DNA of 64,000 nucleotides from Viola odorata (GCA_963691705.1 OY829537.1:71135352-71199351); one strand, 5' to 3'. Shown: positions 48,076 to 59,111, counted from the stretch's first letter. Program-made: numbers and translations. Notes: a model not told the origin generated them from the sequence alone.

Positions 48076-49437
48076 TTTTTCCGGTGTGCCGATGACAGGA
48101 AACCGAGGGCAAGAGGCCTCCACAAGCCAAGCCAAGCCATTCCCGATAACCATAGTCGGTACCCTTAACCATTCCCGATTCCCACGCTTTCGTCCTAAGA
48201 GACCTTCAAGCCAAGGGCATTACCGCTCAACATCATCGCATGAACCTTACCACGAGGCCACCACCGGGTCATGGTCTACAAGTTACCGATAACCTACCTA
48301 ATATCTGTACCCTCATCCCACACCGAGAACATGAGTTCTATGAGGGTGCCCAAGAGTATGAGGACTTTAAAGCGCCTGAGCTACCTGACAGAGTGAGAAG
48401 TGGTCGAAGATAGGGTTACTGGGAGATTGACGGAAGACAAGGTTACCGGTATGATGGACCAAATGATAGACGATAAAAGCCTCGAATAGATGACAACTTG
48501 AATAGCATCAAGGTGCAGATTCTAATATTTGAAGGTACAACTGATCCGTCTGAGTACCTCAAATAGGAGGGAAAGATACAGAGAATATTCAACTGTCATC
48601 AATATTCTGAAAGCAAAAGGATGAAGTTAGCGGCTATGGAGTTTGACGGGTATGTCGTTAACTGGTGTGATAGAGTATGCAAAGAGAGGGGAGATACAAG
48701 TGCCATCCGTACTTGGGAGGAGATGAAGTATGTAATGAGAGAGCGGTTTGTTCCCTCCACTTACAAACATGACATGCCGAACCAACAACAAGGTCTCCGA
48801 CAAGGGACAAAAACTGTTGGTGATTATCACAATGAGATGGAATCCCTTCTCACTAAGACCGTTACCTAGGAGGATGAAGAAGTAACCATGACATTGCTCC
48901 TTAATGACCTTAATGATAAGTTGAAGTTCAAGATGGAGTTGAAGGAGTTTGAGAGCCTTCAATCCATGCTTCACTATGCACTAAAGTTAGAAGTGCATGA
49001 GGCCGCCAAACGGAAGTCGTACACTCGTAACCCTCCCCAAACCTACAAACCCTATCCAAAAGACCAAGCCTACCAAAAAGACTCTAAACATATGCCAACA
49101 TCCAAACCCGAAACCTCCACATTACCCTAGAAGTAACTCCACCAATCCCACACCAAAACCCGTTAACACCCCAAATCCAAACCTTCCACCCCAGAAGTAT
49201 TCTGCCAACATTGAATGCTTCAAGTGTCACGGGCGAGGGCATATCTCCTCCGAATACCCCAATCACCGAGTGATAGTCATCCACGAAGGGTTCTATGGTT
49301 CCGAGAGTGAACCCGATAGCGAAGAGAGAGAGAAGGAAGCCAGAGATGAGGAATCCAATAGTAGTGAAAAGGAAGTTATTCCCACGATGGCTATGACGTT
49401 GGTAGTACCGATTGCCTATCAAGAGTGTCAAAAATAA
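48076..49437 (+). pseudogene. gag: gag of element C, main part
   Basis: It continues the frame cut at 25674. The capsid domain at about 48500-49000 has landmarks of chromovirus gag: YSESKRMKLA, WEEMKYVMRERFVP and DYHNEME. In-frame stops occur (for example TAG at 48867), with several frameshifts. The zinc knuckle at 49216-49260 reads CFKCHGRGHISSEY, so the last Cys is Tyr. A Glu/Ser-rich tail follows until the insertion at about 49426. Confidence 0.75.
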
Positions 49438-50705
49438 GTATTCAATTAAGTGTAAATTGAAAGAAAAATTACAACTTACTCTACCCACAATGGACTTATA
49501 GATAGAGGTAAGAGGATCGTCCATAGAGACCTCTAGGATTTCGTAGTTCTGGTTTTGACTTCCTCATCACTGAATTAGTTGGTTGGTTCTGAAACTAAAA
49601 TAAGAAAATAACAGTTAAACAGTAAAATAATCTTGGTCAAGGTACTGTGGTCACGGGATTGTGGTCAATCTTGGCCAAACTGAAATATCTGGGTGGAAAC
49701 CCCAAGGATAAGAATTCTTAGCCAGGGCACTTCTAAGAGTTGTGCTCTTATGCTTCGGTCATTGGTTTAATGTTGTTCATCTTCATCTCCATAGAGCTGC
49801 TATGACAACGCCTAATTCAAGTTTACCTTTGGTTGTCAGTCGAGGCCCACGGTTGTCAGTCGAGGCCCACGGTTGTCAGTCAGGTCTGAATTATATTATT
49901 CATTCAACTAGGACTTCCAAGCTAAAATCTGAGTCATCAATTCTAAACTTTAACAAGGAAGTAATTTGTTAAACTAGAAAATAAATAATTATAGAGATAA
50001 AGATTATTAAGAATACTTAGACCTCGCGAGACATAAAACTCTGCTCAATCAGCCCTGACCAAGAATGATGATGTTCTAGCAGGACATAATCATGGAGAAA
50101 ATAGAATTTTATTAATCATAAAAGGGGAATAAATCTATAATTTCCGAATTGGAAAAATACAGAGCAATTTTGTTGTGAACAGAGGAGGAAGAAGAGAAGG
50201 AGTCCAATCCTAAGTGGCCTCTTGTAGCTTTTAAAGTTGCTGCCCAAGCTGTCCTATTCTAACTCCAACTCTTGTTCAAATTAAAAATTACAAATTTAAA
50301 TTGTTCAAACTCAAAACTAAATAAAATATTTGATTGTTTGTTCAAATGAGGATAATCCATTAAAAGATTTGATCTTGGATCACATCTCCTCATCAACAGT
50401 TGCCTCCACCTTTCAACCAAAGCGGTCAATCCCGTCACTCCTAATGCAACACATCTCTTTGGCTATCTTGGCCAAGACTGCGGTTTGTCTGTCTTGGCCA
50501 AGCTTGCGGCCAAGACTGGTGAGATTCTGATTTTTGCTCCAGAGATAGCTTTTCTCCATTTTCTCTACCTCCAATCATGATCTACAAAAGCAAGGGAAAT
50601 GATGGAAATTAAATAGCTTTACCGTCCAAATTAAAGATATTTAGATAGTAAAAATATGAGAAATAAATGGTCAATCAAGTACGAAGAAGTATGAATGCGT
50701 AAGCC
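49426..50705. mobile_element. Insertion of about 1.28 kb between gag and protease of element C
   Basis: The gag-pol frame of C is open up to YQEC and resumes near 50710 with NETEYDEQRENLFH, so this stretch is foreign. The left end TGTCAAAAATAAG would suit an LTR. Flanks AAGAG (49421-49425) and AAGAA (50706-50710) match in four of five bases. The right end reads CC, not CA. A solo LTR is the best guess; the exact ends are uncertain. It contains the 20-bp repeat at 49831 and several CTTGGCCAAG palindromes near 50470-50515. Confidence 0.4.
49831..49890. repeat. 20-bp tandem repeat, about 2.6 copies
   Basis: GGTTGTCAGTCGAGGCCCAC is repeated twice in full and once in part. Confidence 0.9.
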
Positions 50706-50709
50706 AAGA

Positions 50710-50866
50710 ATGAAACTGAATACGACGAGCAGAGAGAGAACCTCTTCCACTCAAGCTTAATGGAAGAATGAGATTAACGGGAAGATTGCATCCATTATTA
50801 TGGATAACAGGAGTGTCATAGATGTCGCCAGCCACCTTTTAGTCCACAAGCTTAATCTGCTCACTT
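50710..50866 (+). pseudogene. Protease start of element C, cut by element D
   Basis: QRENLFH is followed, after a frameshift near 50760, by INGKIASII and MDNRSVIDVAS. This matches the chromovirus protease consensus I-D-G-G-S-x-x-N-V-A-S with a damaged active site (DNRS). The frame ends at the insertion of D after CACTT. Confidence 0.65.
50862..50866. repeat. Presumed target-site duplication of element D (CACTT)
   Basis: Five bases next to the LTR of D. The partner copy would lie beyond the window, so this is a prediction. Confidence 0.5.
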
Positions 50867-51407
50867 TGATAAGAGTCCGAGGGGTACTGAGCAGGATTGG
50901 CTTGATCTGGGGCGGTCGGGAACACTGTACTGGGGGCCTTCGTCACCTGCAATGCGCCAGAGGGGGTCTCCGGCGTAAACACTATGATGCCAAAGTCAGC
51001 GTGAGTAGTAAAAGTGGCAGGGGTTCAGTACGCTATCTTAAGCTTACCCTCTTGTCTGAAAAGGTGAGGGTATTTATAGACAAAGGGAAGAGTGTACCGA
51101 CCAGGGGTAGGAATAGTCCCTGGTAGATGTCGTTGGAGTGATATGTGTCACTGGAGTGCCATAGAGTGACGTCACGCGGGATGACGTCATGCGGAGTGAC
51201 AGCAGGGATGACCTGGGATGGGATGCCATCGTGCGAATGTCGAATGAGAGCCCCCCCCCCCCCCGCTGATGTCGACCATCCCAGGGTTGGCCGCCAGGCT
51301 AGGGGCGGCAAGAACAGGATCTCGTCTCCCGCGATAGGTACAGTAGGCTATCCGGGTCACCCGTCGGGGTAGTCGAGATGCCGCTTCTGTGGTATCGATA
51401 GTTATCA
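50867..51407 (-). repeat. 3' LTR of element D
   Basis: 541 bp, TGATAAGAG...GTTATCA on the + strand. It carries a C14 run at 51251-51264, TATAAATA on the minus strand (51071-51078), and TGACGTCA at 51167 and 51182 plus a decayed TGACAGCA at 51197, all 15 bp apart. Confidence 0.95.
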
Positions 51408-51635
51408 TATGCCCAAACGAAACTAGCCCGAGTGTTTACCAAGGGCTATCACAGCGTCTCTGGTCTTGCCCCTTCAGAGGTTTCTTCCCCAATGTGGGCT
51501 CGATGATCGATAAAGGTATATCTTCGAAATGCCTTTTTCTAAAGTCTATAAATAGGCCTTTCATTTTGCACTTGCTTCATAACTCTCACAATTTTTTCAC
51601 CTCTCTCTTCGAATTTCCTCATCTCTCTTTTCCTT
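51408..51635 (+). promoter_or_regulatory. Promoter of gene i (copy D)
   Basis: TATAAATA at 51547-51554, 82 bp before the ATG. It abuts the 3' LTR, so LTR sequences could also act as an enhancer. Confidence 0.65.
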
Positions 51636-52022
51636 ATGGACGAAGTCACCAAAAACTTCCTGCTCGCCAAAACCCATGCCCTTAGGAACCTAACTCAGGC
51701 CGATACTGATTTCCTAGGTTCGCTGAGCATCAAGACCTCGGAGGATATGCTGGAGCTCCAGGGGATGCTAACTCCCCTGCAAGCTAGACAGGCCGCTGTC
51801 ACCATGGAGGATTTCAGTCCCGTGGAGAAAGCGGTGAAGCTGTCGGTGGCTGTTTCTCAAATCCAGCTACTGATGTCAACGCTGCAGCACAGGAAGGACT
51901 TACTGGGATGTTGCCTGAAGAGCATGAGGGCCTACTCTTCTGAACTGACGACCCTGACGGACGCTCTTAGGGAAATTCCTTTCCTGGAATGGGACGATGA
52001 TGACGCTGGGTCGAATGCTTGA
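51636..52022 (+). CDS. Gene i (antisense cassette): intact 128-aa protein, unknown function
   Basis: The frame is complete, ATG to TGA, with a TATA box 82 bp upstream and AATAAA at 52134-52139. The protein is mostly helical in appearance (Leu/Ala/Gln-rich, heptad-like LSVAVSQIQLLMSTL around residues 70-84) and ends in an acidic tail with WDDDD. No signal peptide, membrane segment or known family was recognised. It is the only fully intact gene of the cassette in the window. It runs opposite to the gag-pol of its own element and is transcribed away from the LTR. In copy A the start codon is ATA and one CAG is TAG. Heptads suggest a self-assembly or partner role; this is inference. Confidence 0.7.
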   Translation: MDEVTKNFLLAKTHALRNLTQADTDFLGSLSIKTSEDMLELQGMLTPLQARQAAVTMEDFSPVEKAVKLSVAVSQIQLLMSTLQHRKDLLGCCLKSMRAYSSELTTLTDALREIPFLEWDDDDAGSNA

Positions 52023-52570
52023 CCTGCGACGGGGATCCCTTCGGTGTGTCTTTCTGTGCTCCCCTGGGGCCACCTTTTGTAACTCGGGCCATTAGGCCTT
52101 TTTGTAATCTCGGCCAGTTAGGCCCTTTAAGTAAATAAATATGCCTTTCCTTGTTCGCTTGCCGCGCTATCAATGTTTTTCTTTTTTTTCATTTCGTCTT
52201 TCTTAGAAAACCGCTTCTATTCTTACTAGCTACGGGCTTGGTGTCCCCTGGGATCCCCTAACTTTATTTTCCCATCTGGCTCATAATGATAATTCTTTCA
52301 CGCCACGTCCGTTCAGAATATATTTCGCGCCACTTTTTTAGTGCCAACGGATTGGACGACGATTTCGGTGCCTCCTGGTTGGTGCAGATTTTTAACAGTT
52401 GCGGAGTCAGATCTTTCCCCCCAACAGACGCTACCCTTGATAGCATTAAATGTCCTCGATAATACGCAGAGAGGCAGGCACGCTTCCTCCTCTTGGCTAT
52501 ATAAGGGGGCTCTTTCTTTCCTTTTCGTTCATCTTTTTCCTTCTTGCTTCTCACTCTTACAGACATTTCC
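52023..52570 (+). promoter_or_regulatory. 3' end of gene i and promoter of gene ii (copy D)
   Basis: The gene i poly(A) signal AATAAA is at 52134-52139. TATATAAG at 52498-52505 lies 66 bp before the gene ii ATG. Confidence 0.6.
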
Positions 52571-53041
52571 ATGGCTGACTCCCGTTTTTTGTATGTTGCC
52601 GCCTGCGATTCTCCTCCGACCCCTCCGACTTCTCCCGACTCCGACAATCCTCCACTCACACCTCCCTAGAGGCCTGCCAAACGTTCTGTGAAACGCCGGG
52701 GTCGCAAGAGATTGAAGAAAATGAAGAAACGATCTTTCGAATCCTTCTTTGCTGACTTTGAACCTCACTACCTTTCGCTGCGGCAAAAGGATGAAACGTC
52801 TCCGTCTGTTCCCTATCCTTTTCCCCATGTCAAGACTTTTACTGATGGCGCTCCAGGACTGGTTACCCCGATCCAGGAGGAAGGCTCTCGCGCCGCTTCA
52901 AAGGAGGAGGCTGCCCATGCAGTAGGTTCCGCAACTAGGCTTGGCAAAAGACCATTCGAGGTTGCCGAGGCCTTCCCCTTTTTCAATAGTGGGTCGCCAT
53001 CATCGCCAGAGGATTATGACTATGTCTACGACATGCACTAG
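52571..53041 (+). pseudogene. Gene ii (antisense cassette), one stop in copy D
   Basis: 157 codons from ATG at 52571. A TAG at 52667 (codon 33) replaces a TGG in copy A; the rest is open. Residues 12-32 are Pro/Ser/Asp-rich (PPTPPTSPDSDNPP). Residues about 37-52 hold a strongly basic KRRGRKRLKKMKK stretch, likely a nuclear localisation signal. The C-terminal half is acidic and Pro/Ser-rich, ending SSPEDYDYVYDMH. No family recognised. AATAAA signals follow at 53098-53106. Confidence 0.65.
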
Positions 53042-53572
53042 ATGGACGAAGACTGAAGATGCCACACCTATTTGTAGATGCCGCTGGCTTTCTTTTTAAT
53101 AAATAAAAATATTGTGAAGTAAAATGCCGCTTGCCTTTTTCTTTTTTGCGTTTAGTATATCGTCGCTCTTATGGGTTAATCGCCGCTGGACAAGCTGATT
53201 ACCGCTTCATAGGATCCTTTTTCTGGGGTTTCTTGTAATTAGAGGGCCTTTCTTTTGCGAAATTCGAGGTGAGCGCTTGACTTTAAGTCTCTGTCAGGGT
53301 CTTCCCGCGTGCCCTGTTTGCCTCATACATGTCTTGCTGTAATAGGTTGCCCTTCTGTCTGACTCTTCCACCGTCTCTTTTAAAAGGAAACACGTTTCTT
53401 CCTTGTACCTTTTTGCTCCTTTTTATACTTCAGAACTCTCTTCGTTTTTCACTCGCTCTGAGGAAATTCACTCGTTCGCATCCAGGCGATTCACTTATCA
53501 ATTTCAGCCTTCTCTCTCTCAAGGTATTCTGCTCGATCTTGCTTTTGATTTTCCTTTGCTGCTTTATCTATC
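53042..53572 (+). promoter_or_regulatory. 3' end of gene ii and promoter of gene iii (copy D)
   Basis: AATAAATAAAA at 53098-53108. A weaker TATA-like TTTTTATAC at 53420-53428 lies about 145 bp before the gene iii ATG, in a C/T-rich leader. Confidence 0.5.
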
Positions 53573-55739
53573 ATGCCTCGCACGAGATCTCAATCTAGTT
53601 CTTTAACTACCCCTAGGCCAATTTATCGATATCCCGAGCTTGAAAATACTCCTAGCATCTTTACTTGCCCTACTGTCTTACGTCTTGAACTGGAAAGAAA
53701 TAATATTACCTTCCCCTGCGGCTATCGGCCCACTATTCCTTCTGACACCATGAGGCTTCATAGCCGGCTCTGGAAAACTCATAGGATTCTTTATTTTAAA
53801 ATGTTTCAATACGGGTTCCGCCTCCCAGTTCATGACACGCTAGAGCGTGTGCTGCGCGAGCACGGGCTTAACCCTGCGCAGATTACCCCTCCCTCATGGA
53901 GCTACATCTACACCTTCCTTCGTGCCTGTGAATTAAAAGATATTCTTGCTCCCTCTGTCTCTTTATTCCGCAAGTTCTTGACTCTGGTTTTTCGCGACGG
54001 CTTCATTAATATTATTCTAAGATGGGATGACGCTCTAGTGAGGCCTTTTTGGCAGAAATTTCAAGGATTTGAGGGGAGCGTCGATAACTGGAAGAGCGGT
54101 TTCTTTGTCGTCGAATTACCCTCTCGCATGTGGCGTCCTGATTTCAACCTGAAGGTGGTTAATTGGGCGAGGCCAGCGCCTCTATCTAAGGAAGAGTTGG
54201 ATCAAGCCAACACCTTGCTGGAGATGGAGTCCTCTTTCCAGATCCGAAACTTTGCCTTGTACAGGCCTTTAACTTAGTGTGCCATAGGTGAGCTTTTGAG
54301 CTTCGCCACTGCCTTGCTTCCCCCTAGCTTACTAACATTACTTTTTCGCAGGGGAAACTATCGCTCGTCCGCTCTCTGAAGGTGACGCTCCTCACAAGGT
54401 TGTCGCCCCTTCAACAACTGCTCCTTCTATTTCCGCTGAGGCTCGAGCTGATCACCGTATGCCCATAAAGAAAAGAGCTTTAGAAGAAATTCTTTCCAGG
54501 GAAAGTGGTTCCTCTCTCCGCCCTTCCCGCTTCGTGGAGAACTGGTTACCTAACCGGAAGAAAAGGTCCGGATCTGGTTTGCCAGTGACTGAGACAAAGA
54601 TTTTCTCCTACGGAGTTGAGGACATGGAGGACATGGACACAGAGTTGAGCCTCCGCCCGGCTTCCTCAGCTCAACGGAAGAAGTTAAGGGAAGCAAGCGA
54701 AGCTCAGGTGACAAGGGTGGTGACTCAATCTCCCCTTGCCAATACCGCAAATACCGTCGCTTCTGAGACTACCATTTCTCCTGGCGCGACAAAGGAGAGC
54801 GCGGCTTCTCTGGGTGGCGCTTCCTCGCCTCTGGGATTGGTCGCTCCCAATAAAACCTCTACTGCCGCGACGATGCCATCGTCCGTTGCAGACTCCACTC
54901 CTATCATGGAGCCTCCACACTCGCCCATTGGCCGCTGTATTCCTGATGTGTCTTCCTCCGTCCCCAGTGGACCTGGCTCTTCTCACTCTCCTCCCAAGTC
55001 CCCTTGTCCGTTGTTCATTACTTCAATTCGAGACGTTGGGGGCTCTGGCGGTATCTCCGCCCCTTCCTTTGTTGCTGATCTTTCCCGTGACGGGCCTCAA
55101 GGGGCCCCTTCTCACCGACTAAATCTGTCAAAGTTTGGGACTGACGGGTTCCGTGCCCTGGGTATATCAGACCCCTTATCGCAAGATCAGCCCACGGCTA
55201 TCTTGGCCTGTGAAATGTTTCGCGCCTCGGAGGAGGAAAGTAGGCTGCTGCAACTTCCTCCCGAGGTTCAGTACATGCGCGTCATGAACAACTGCCTTGC
55301 TGCCTTTCGACAACTTCATTACTTCATCAAGGCCCGTGGTACACAATCTCAAAACTCCGGTGTGCTAGCAAAGGTAGAGGAGCTGTCGCGACTCCACAAG
55401 CGTGCTCAGGCCGAACTGCGCGAGTGCCGCGCTGACCTTTCTCGAGAAAGATCTAAAGGAAAAGCCCAGGTTGAAGCTTTGGAGGCTGAGCTGGTGGCTG
55501 AGAGAAAGAAGAACTCATTCCTTCTTGAGGAGGTATCATCCCGTGATGCTGACCTGTCGAAAGCTTTCAAGAAAATGGCATGGTGGAAGAAGAAGACTGA
55601 ACAGGCCTTTGTCGTCGGGGTGACAGATCAGAACCGCAGTAGGGTCGCAGATCGTGCTAAGGTCGCCAGGTATGCCTCCGTGAGGATGAAAGAGATTGAT
55701 GAGAACCAAGAGGGTTTCCTTTCCTCCGAAGAGGAGTGA
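53573..55739 (+). pseudogene. Gene iii (antisense cassette): PF04195-like plus coiled coil, two exons, one stop
   Basis: Exon 1 is 53573-54287, the intron 54288-54351 (GTGAGC...CGCAG, branch-like CTTACTAAC), exon 2 54352-55739. Spliced, it gives 700 codons in one frame, broken only by a TAG at 54275 (GAG in copy A). Residues 75-190 resemble the putative gypsy-type transposon domain (YGFRLPV at 80-86, WKSGFFVV at 173-180). Residues about 270-300 contain RKKRSGSG. The centre is Ser/Pro/Ala-rich. Residues about 565-660 form a coiled coil (KAQVEALEAELVAERKK), then an SSEEE end. Function unknown. The intron position and the lack of any match to pol suggest a captured or duplicated host-type gene. 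Confidence 0.75.
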
Positions 55740-56416
55740 CAAGTCCGCGCCTGGGGAAAGCCTATTTGATGCCGCTTGATTGGAGGCATCGCTTCTCTAC
55801 TTACGCCCTTGTTGTATTATTTTTCCATTTAGACTTTGTCATCGCCTCTTTGCTTGTAATAATTACCAAACCTTACAATCTTGACCAAATAATGTGTGTT
55901 TTTGGACGATGTCGCTCTTTATCATATGCCACTTCACAACTTTTTCTCACATTTTTGCCTTTTGCATGTCGTGCCATTACGGCTTGCCGCTCCTTTCTGC
56001 CGAGTTTGACTGCGCCCTTTTCAGAGCATTTAATGCTCTGACTCTCTTTGTTTGATACGGAGAAGACAGTCATGATGCTCTAAGCCCACGTGTCATCAAA
56101 GGGGGGCACTAATGGGACTGGCGGACTGAACGTGTCTTTTCGCTCCTCAGGAGTTGTACCCGCTTCCCGCGCTTCACTACCCTTGACACGTCATACACCA
56201 CGATCGCTTGACCCTTCGTCCCCTTTAGTTCCTAGGGTTTATATATAAAAACCCCACGTGCTTTCTTCTTATCTTTTATTACCTTTCTCTGTTAAAGAAA
56301 CGAAAAAGAAGGAAAACAATTCCTCTTCTTCCTCCTACAATCCGCCGCCGCCTGGGTGCTTCAATCTTCTTCTCACCACAGGTACCTTCCTTTCTATTCT
56401 TTTCTTAACCTTGCTC
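55740..56416 (+). promoter_or_regulatory. 3' end of gene iii and promoter of gene iv (copy D)
   Basis: TATATAAAA at 56242-56250. G-boxes CACGTG at 56087-56092 (as CCACGTGTCA, ABRE-like) and at 56255-56260. ACACGTCA lies near 56184. A leader of about 140 bp follows, with an upstream in-frame ATG at 56258. Confidence 0.6.
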
Positions 56417-58750
56417 ATGGCTCCTAATCACCGTTATTCCCGCCCCGCTGGGGAGGGGGATGTTAATACCACTGTTTCCACCATTACTTCCACCGCCGTC
56501 CTTCGACGGCGCCTGCGGAGCTATAATGCCACCGTGGACCAGTTGGAGGGGTACTCTACTGAAGTTGCCCCGAAATCCCTTCGTCTTAATAGCGAATTAC
56601 CCGGCAACAGTAGGGTTCTTTATGCCAAGATATTCCATTATGGTTTTCGGCTGCCTCTGGATCCTTTAATTGCTGAATTACTCTCTGAATTTGATTTAAA
56701 CGCTGCCCAACTGAGTCCAAACGCCTACTGTGGCATTTATGCTTTTATAGCCCTCTGTAGACATATAGGGAATGAATCTCCTTCCTTGTTGTTGCTCCGC
56801 TCCCTCTTTCAATTGTACCATCATAATAACGACATCATAGCGATATCGCCCCACTATGATGTTGAAGCTTTAAACCCTTTTACCTGGAAGTTGTTATTCC
56901 TTGAATCTTCCATTGATGCTTGGAAAAAGGGATTCTTCATCATCAATCTGCCCCAGCCTTTGTGGCGGACCAGTTTTAATCTTGCCATCAGAGATGCTGC
57001 CTGGGGTGGCAGGCCGGAGTTAGGGCCAGCTGACCAAGACTAGCTGAACAAACTACTCAATCTGCCTGAGATCCCTGGTGTTCGCACTCGCGAACTCGCG
57101 TGCGGAGGCAACATCCAGGATTGCATTCAAAGTGAGCTTCACACCTCTGATCGTTGTTCCACGTCAATACTAACTCTAACATTCTTTTCTTATTTCTACA
57201 GATCCTCCCGCCGGGTGGAAGCCTGATTGTATCAAGAAAAGGGAGAAGAGAGCTCAGCAGAAGAGAGAAAAAAGGGCTCATTCCGCCACCTCGGCCGACG
57301 CCGCTACTGATACCATGCGCGCGTCCACTTCTGCGCCTGAGTCTTCCTCTCTTCCCCAAGCGGAGGCTACTGCCACATCGACCACTGTTCCAATTTCTTC
57401 CCCCGGCGTTGCTCCTACACAAGCGTCGCCTTCTCATCCTCCTCTTGCTAGAAAAAGGAAAAGGACTCTCCGCCTTCGCGTTATCGCTCCTACACGTCCT
57501 CCTGCTCAGGTGGTTTTTATAAAAAAAAAAATCTCGTCCGTGTATTTTTATTTGTTTCTTAATTCCCCTTTGTCTTTTGCGCGTAGGATACCGCTGTTGT
57601 TGCCTCTTCCGCTACTCCTTCGCGCGACGGTATGGATTTGTCGAGCGTTCTTGACCCCAAGCGTCCCCGTCTTAATGAAGACGTTCCTTCAGCGGACAAC
57701 TCTGTCGCTGGTCAGGGTAGGCAGGACGGCATTGCCAATACCGGTCCCTTGGCAGGCGACCAAGGCTCTGGCCCGGCAGGGAGCGGGGCTACCTCTGCGC
57801 CGCTTTATTCCTCTTTCGCCGCATCATCTCCTCCTCCAGGCAATCCCTTGGACTTTCTGGAGGTTCTTGCAGAGGAGCACTTTCCAAACTTAACGACCAG
57901 CGGCTTCAATATTGACGTTGGGTCGTCCAGTCGTTCCCCTCCGTCCCCTCCAGATGTGTTCTTCATCCCCACTGCTGCTCAGACAATCTTTCCCTCTCTT
58001 CCCCCAATAGAAACCCCGCGCATGGTGGCTGAGTTAAGCACTATACTCTCTAGCGGAGCCACCACCCATCAAGTTGATTTAAGCAACATTCGCCAGCGTG
58101 GGTTCCCAGCGTTAGGAGGCGACAGCTCCCTAGCGACATCCGCTTTACTGGCAGGACATCTGCTGTCAGTTGAGGAGGAAGAGCGAGGCTTCCTCTCCGT
58201 TGCCGAGGGTGAACAATTGCAGTAGATAAGGACTCATCTGTTCTCTAGCTTTCAAGGTTTCCATTACTGGTCTACAAATATGATGAGACGAATGAGCTCT
58301 CTCCAATCTTCCTCCCAGGAATGGCGCAACACTAATCACCAGCTCTCGGAAGAAATTAACAAGTACCAAAGGGAACTTCATGAAGCTCAAGAGGAGCTGC
58401 GGAAGAGTGTTGAGGAGCGACAATGTGTGGAAAACAGTTTGGGAGTCGCGAGGAAAGAGTTGGAAGAGGCCAAAGGACTCCGGGCCGCGGGAGATGCCGC
58501 CCTTCAAGCGGAGCGGAGCAAGAATGCCGCGCTTAAGGAGGAAACGGCGGACAGGTGCAAGTGGTTTTCGAAACAAGCGACAGGCCTCATGGCCGATTGC
58601 TTCATTGAGCATCACGACCGTCATTTCTTTGATGCTAACACCATCATCCGCCTCTTCAAGTAAAAGTCCGGGTTCCTCACAGAAGAGGGCTACCGCCAGG
58701 CGAAAAGGCCACGGCCTGACGAGGGGAACAGCAGCGTGCCCGGGCCATGA
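56417..58750 (+). pseudogene. Gene iv (antisense cassette): PF04195-like plus coiled coil, three exons, three stops
   Basis: Exons 56417-57131 (715 nt), 57202-57509 (308 nt) and 57587-58750 (1164 nt). Introns are 57132-57201 (70 bp) and 57510-57586 (77 bp), both GT-AG. Spliced length is 729 codons in a single frame. Stops: TAG at 57041 (TGG in A), TAG at 58223 (CAG in A), TAA at 58661 (CAA in A). Residues 70-185 resemble PF04195 (YGFRLPL at 75-81, WKKGFFII at 169-176). Exon 2 encodes KKREKRAQQKREKR and RKRKR, NLS-like. Residues about 578-665 form a coiled coil. Exon 1 has exactly the length and phase of exon 1 of gene iii. Confidence 0.75.
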
Positions 58751-59111
58751 ATGTCACTTCTCTTTTGTCCATCGGGTGCTCTGACTTCTTTGCCCCTTTT
58801 TGTGTTTTTTAGGGCCTTTTGTTTGAGCAAGCATCCCTTCGTGTGTAAACAGTTCGCACGATTTTCTGCACATTTTCACTTATCACTTTGTTAGTAGCGA
58901 CATATCATCGAAAAATCTTAATTACCTTGGGGCATTGCCGCGCGATCTCCTTTCTTACTTAGCACGATCCCCCAAAGATGTCGCTTGTGCCGAATTTTCT
59001 GCACCTTTTCACTTATCACTTGTTAATAGTGACATATTATCAAAAAATCTTAATTACCTTGGGGCATTGCCGCGCGATCTCCCCCGATATCGCTCGTGTC
59101 CCGTACTCTTC
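58751..59111. repeat. 3' region of gene iv with 132-bp-type duplication (copy D)
   Basis: Two copies of a block with CCTTGGGGCATTGCCGCGCG preceded by an AT-rich part, as at 11215-11425 in A. Confidence 0.75.
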
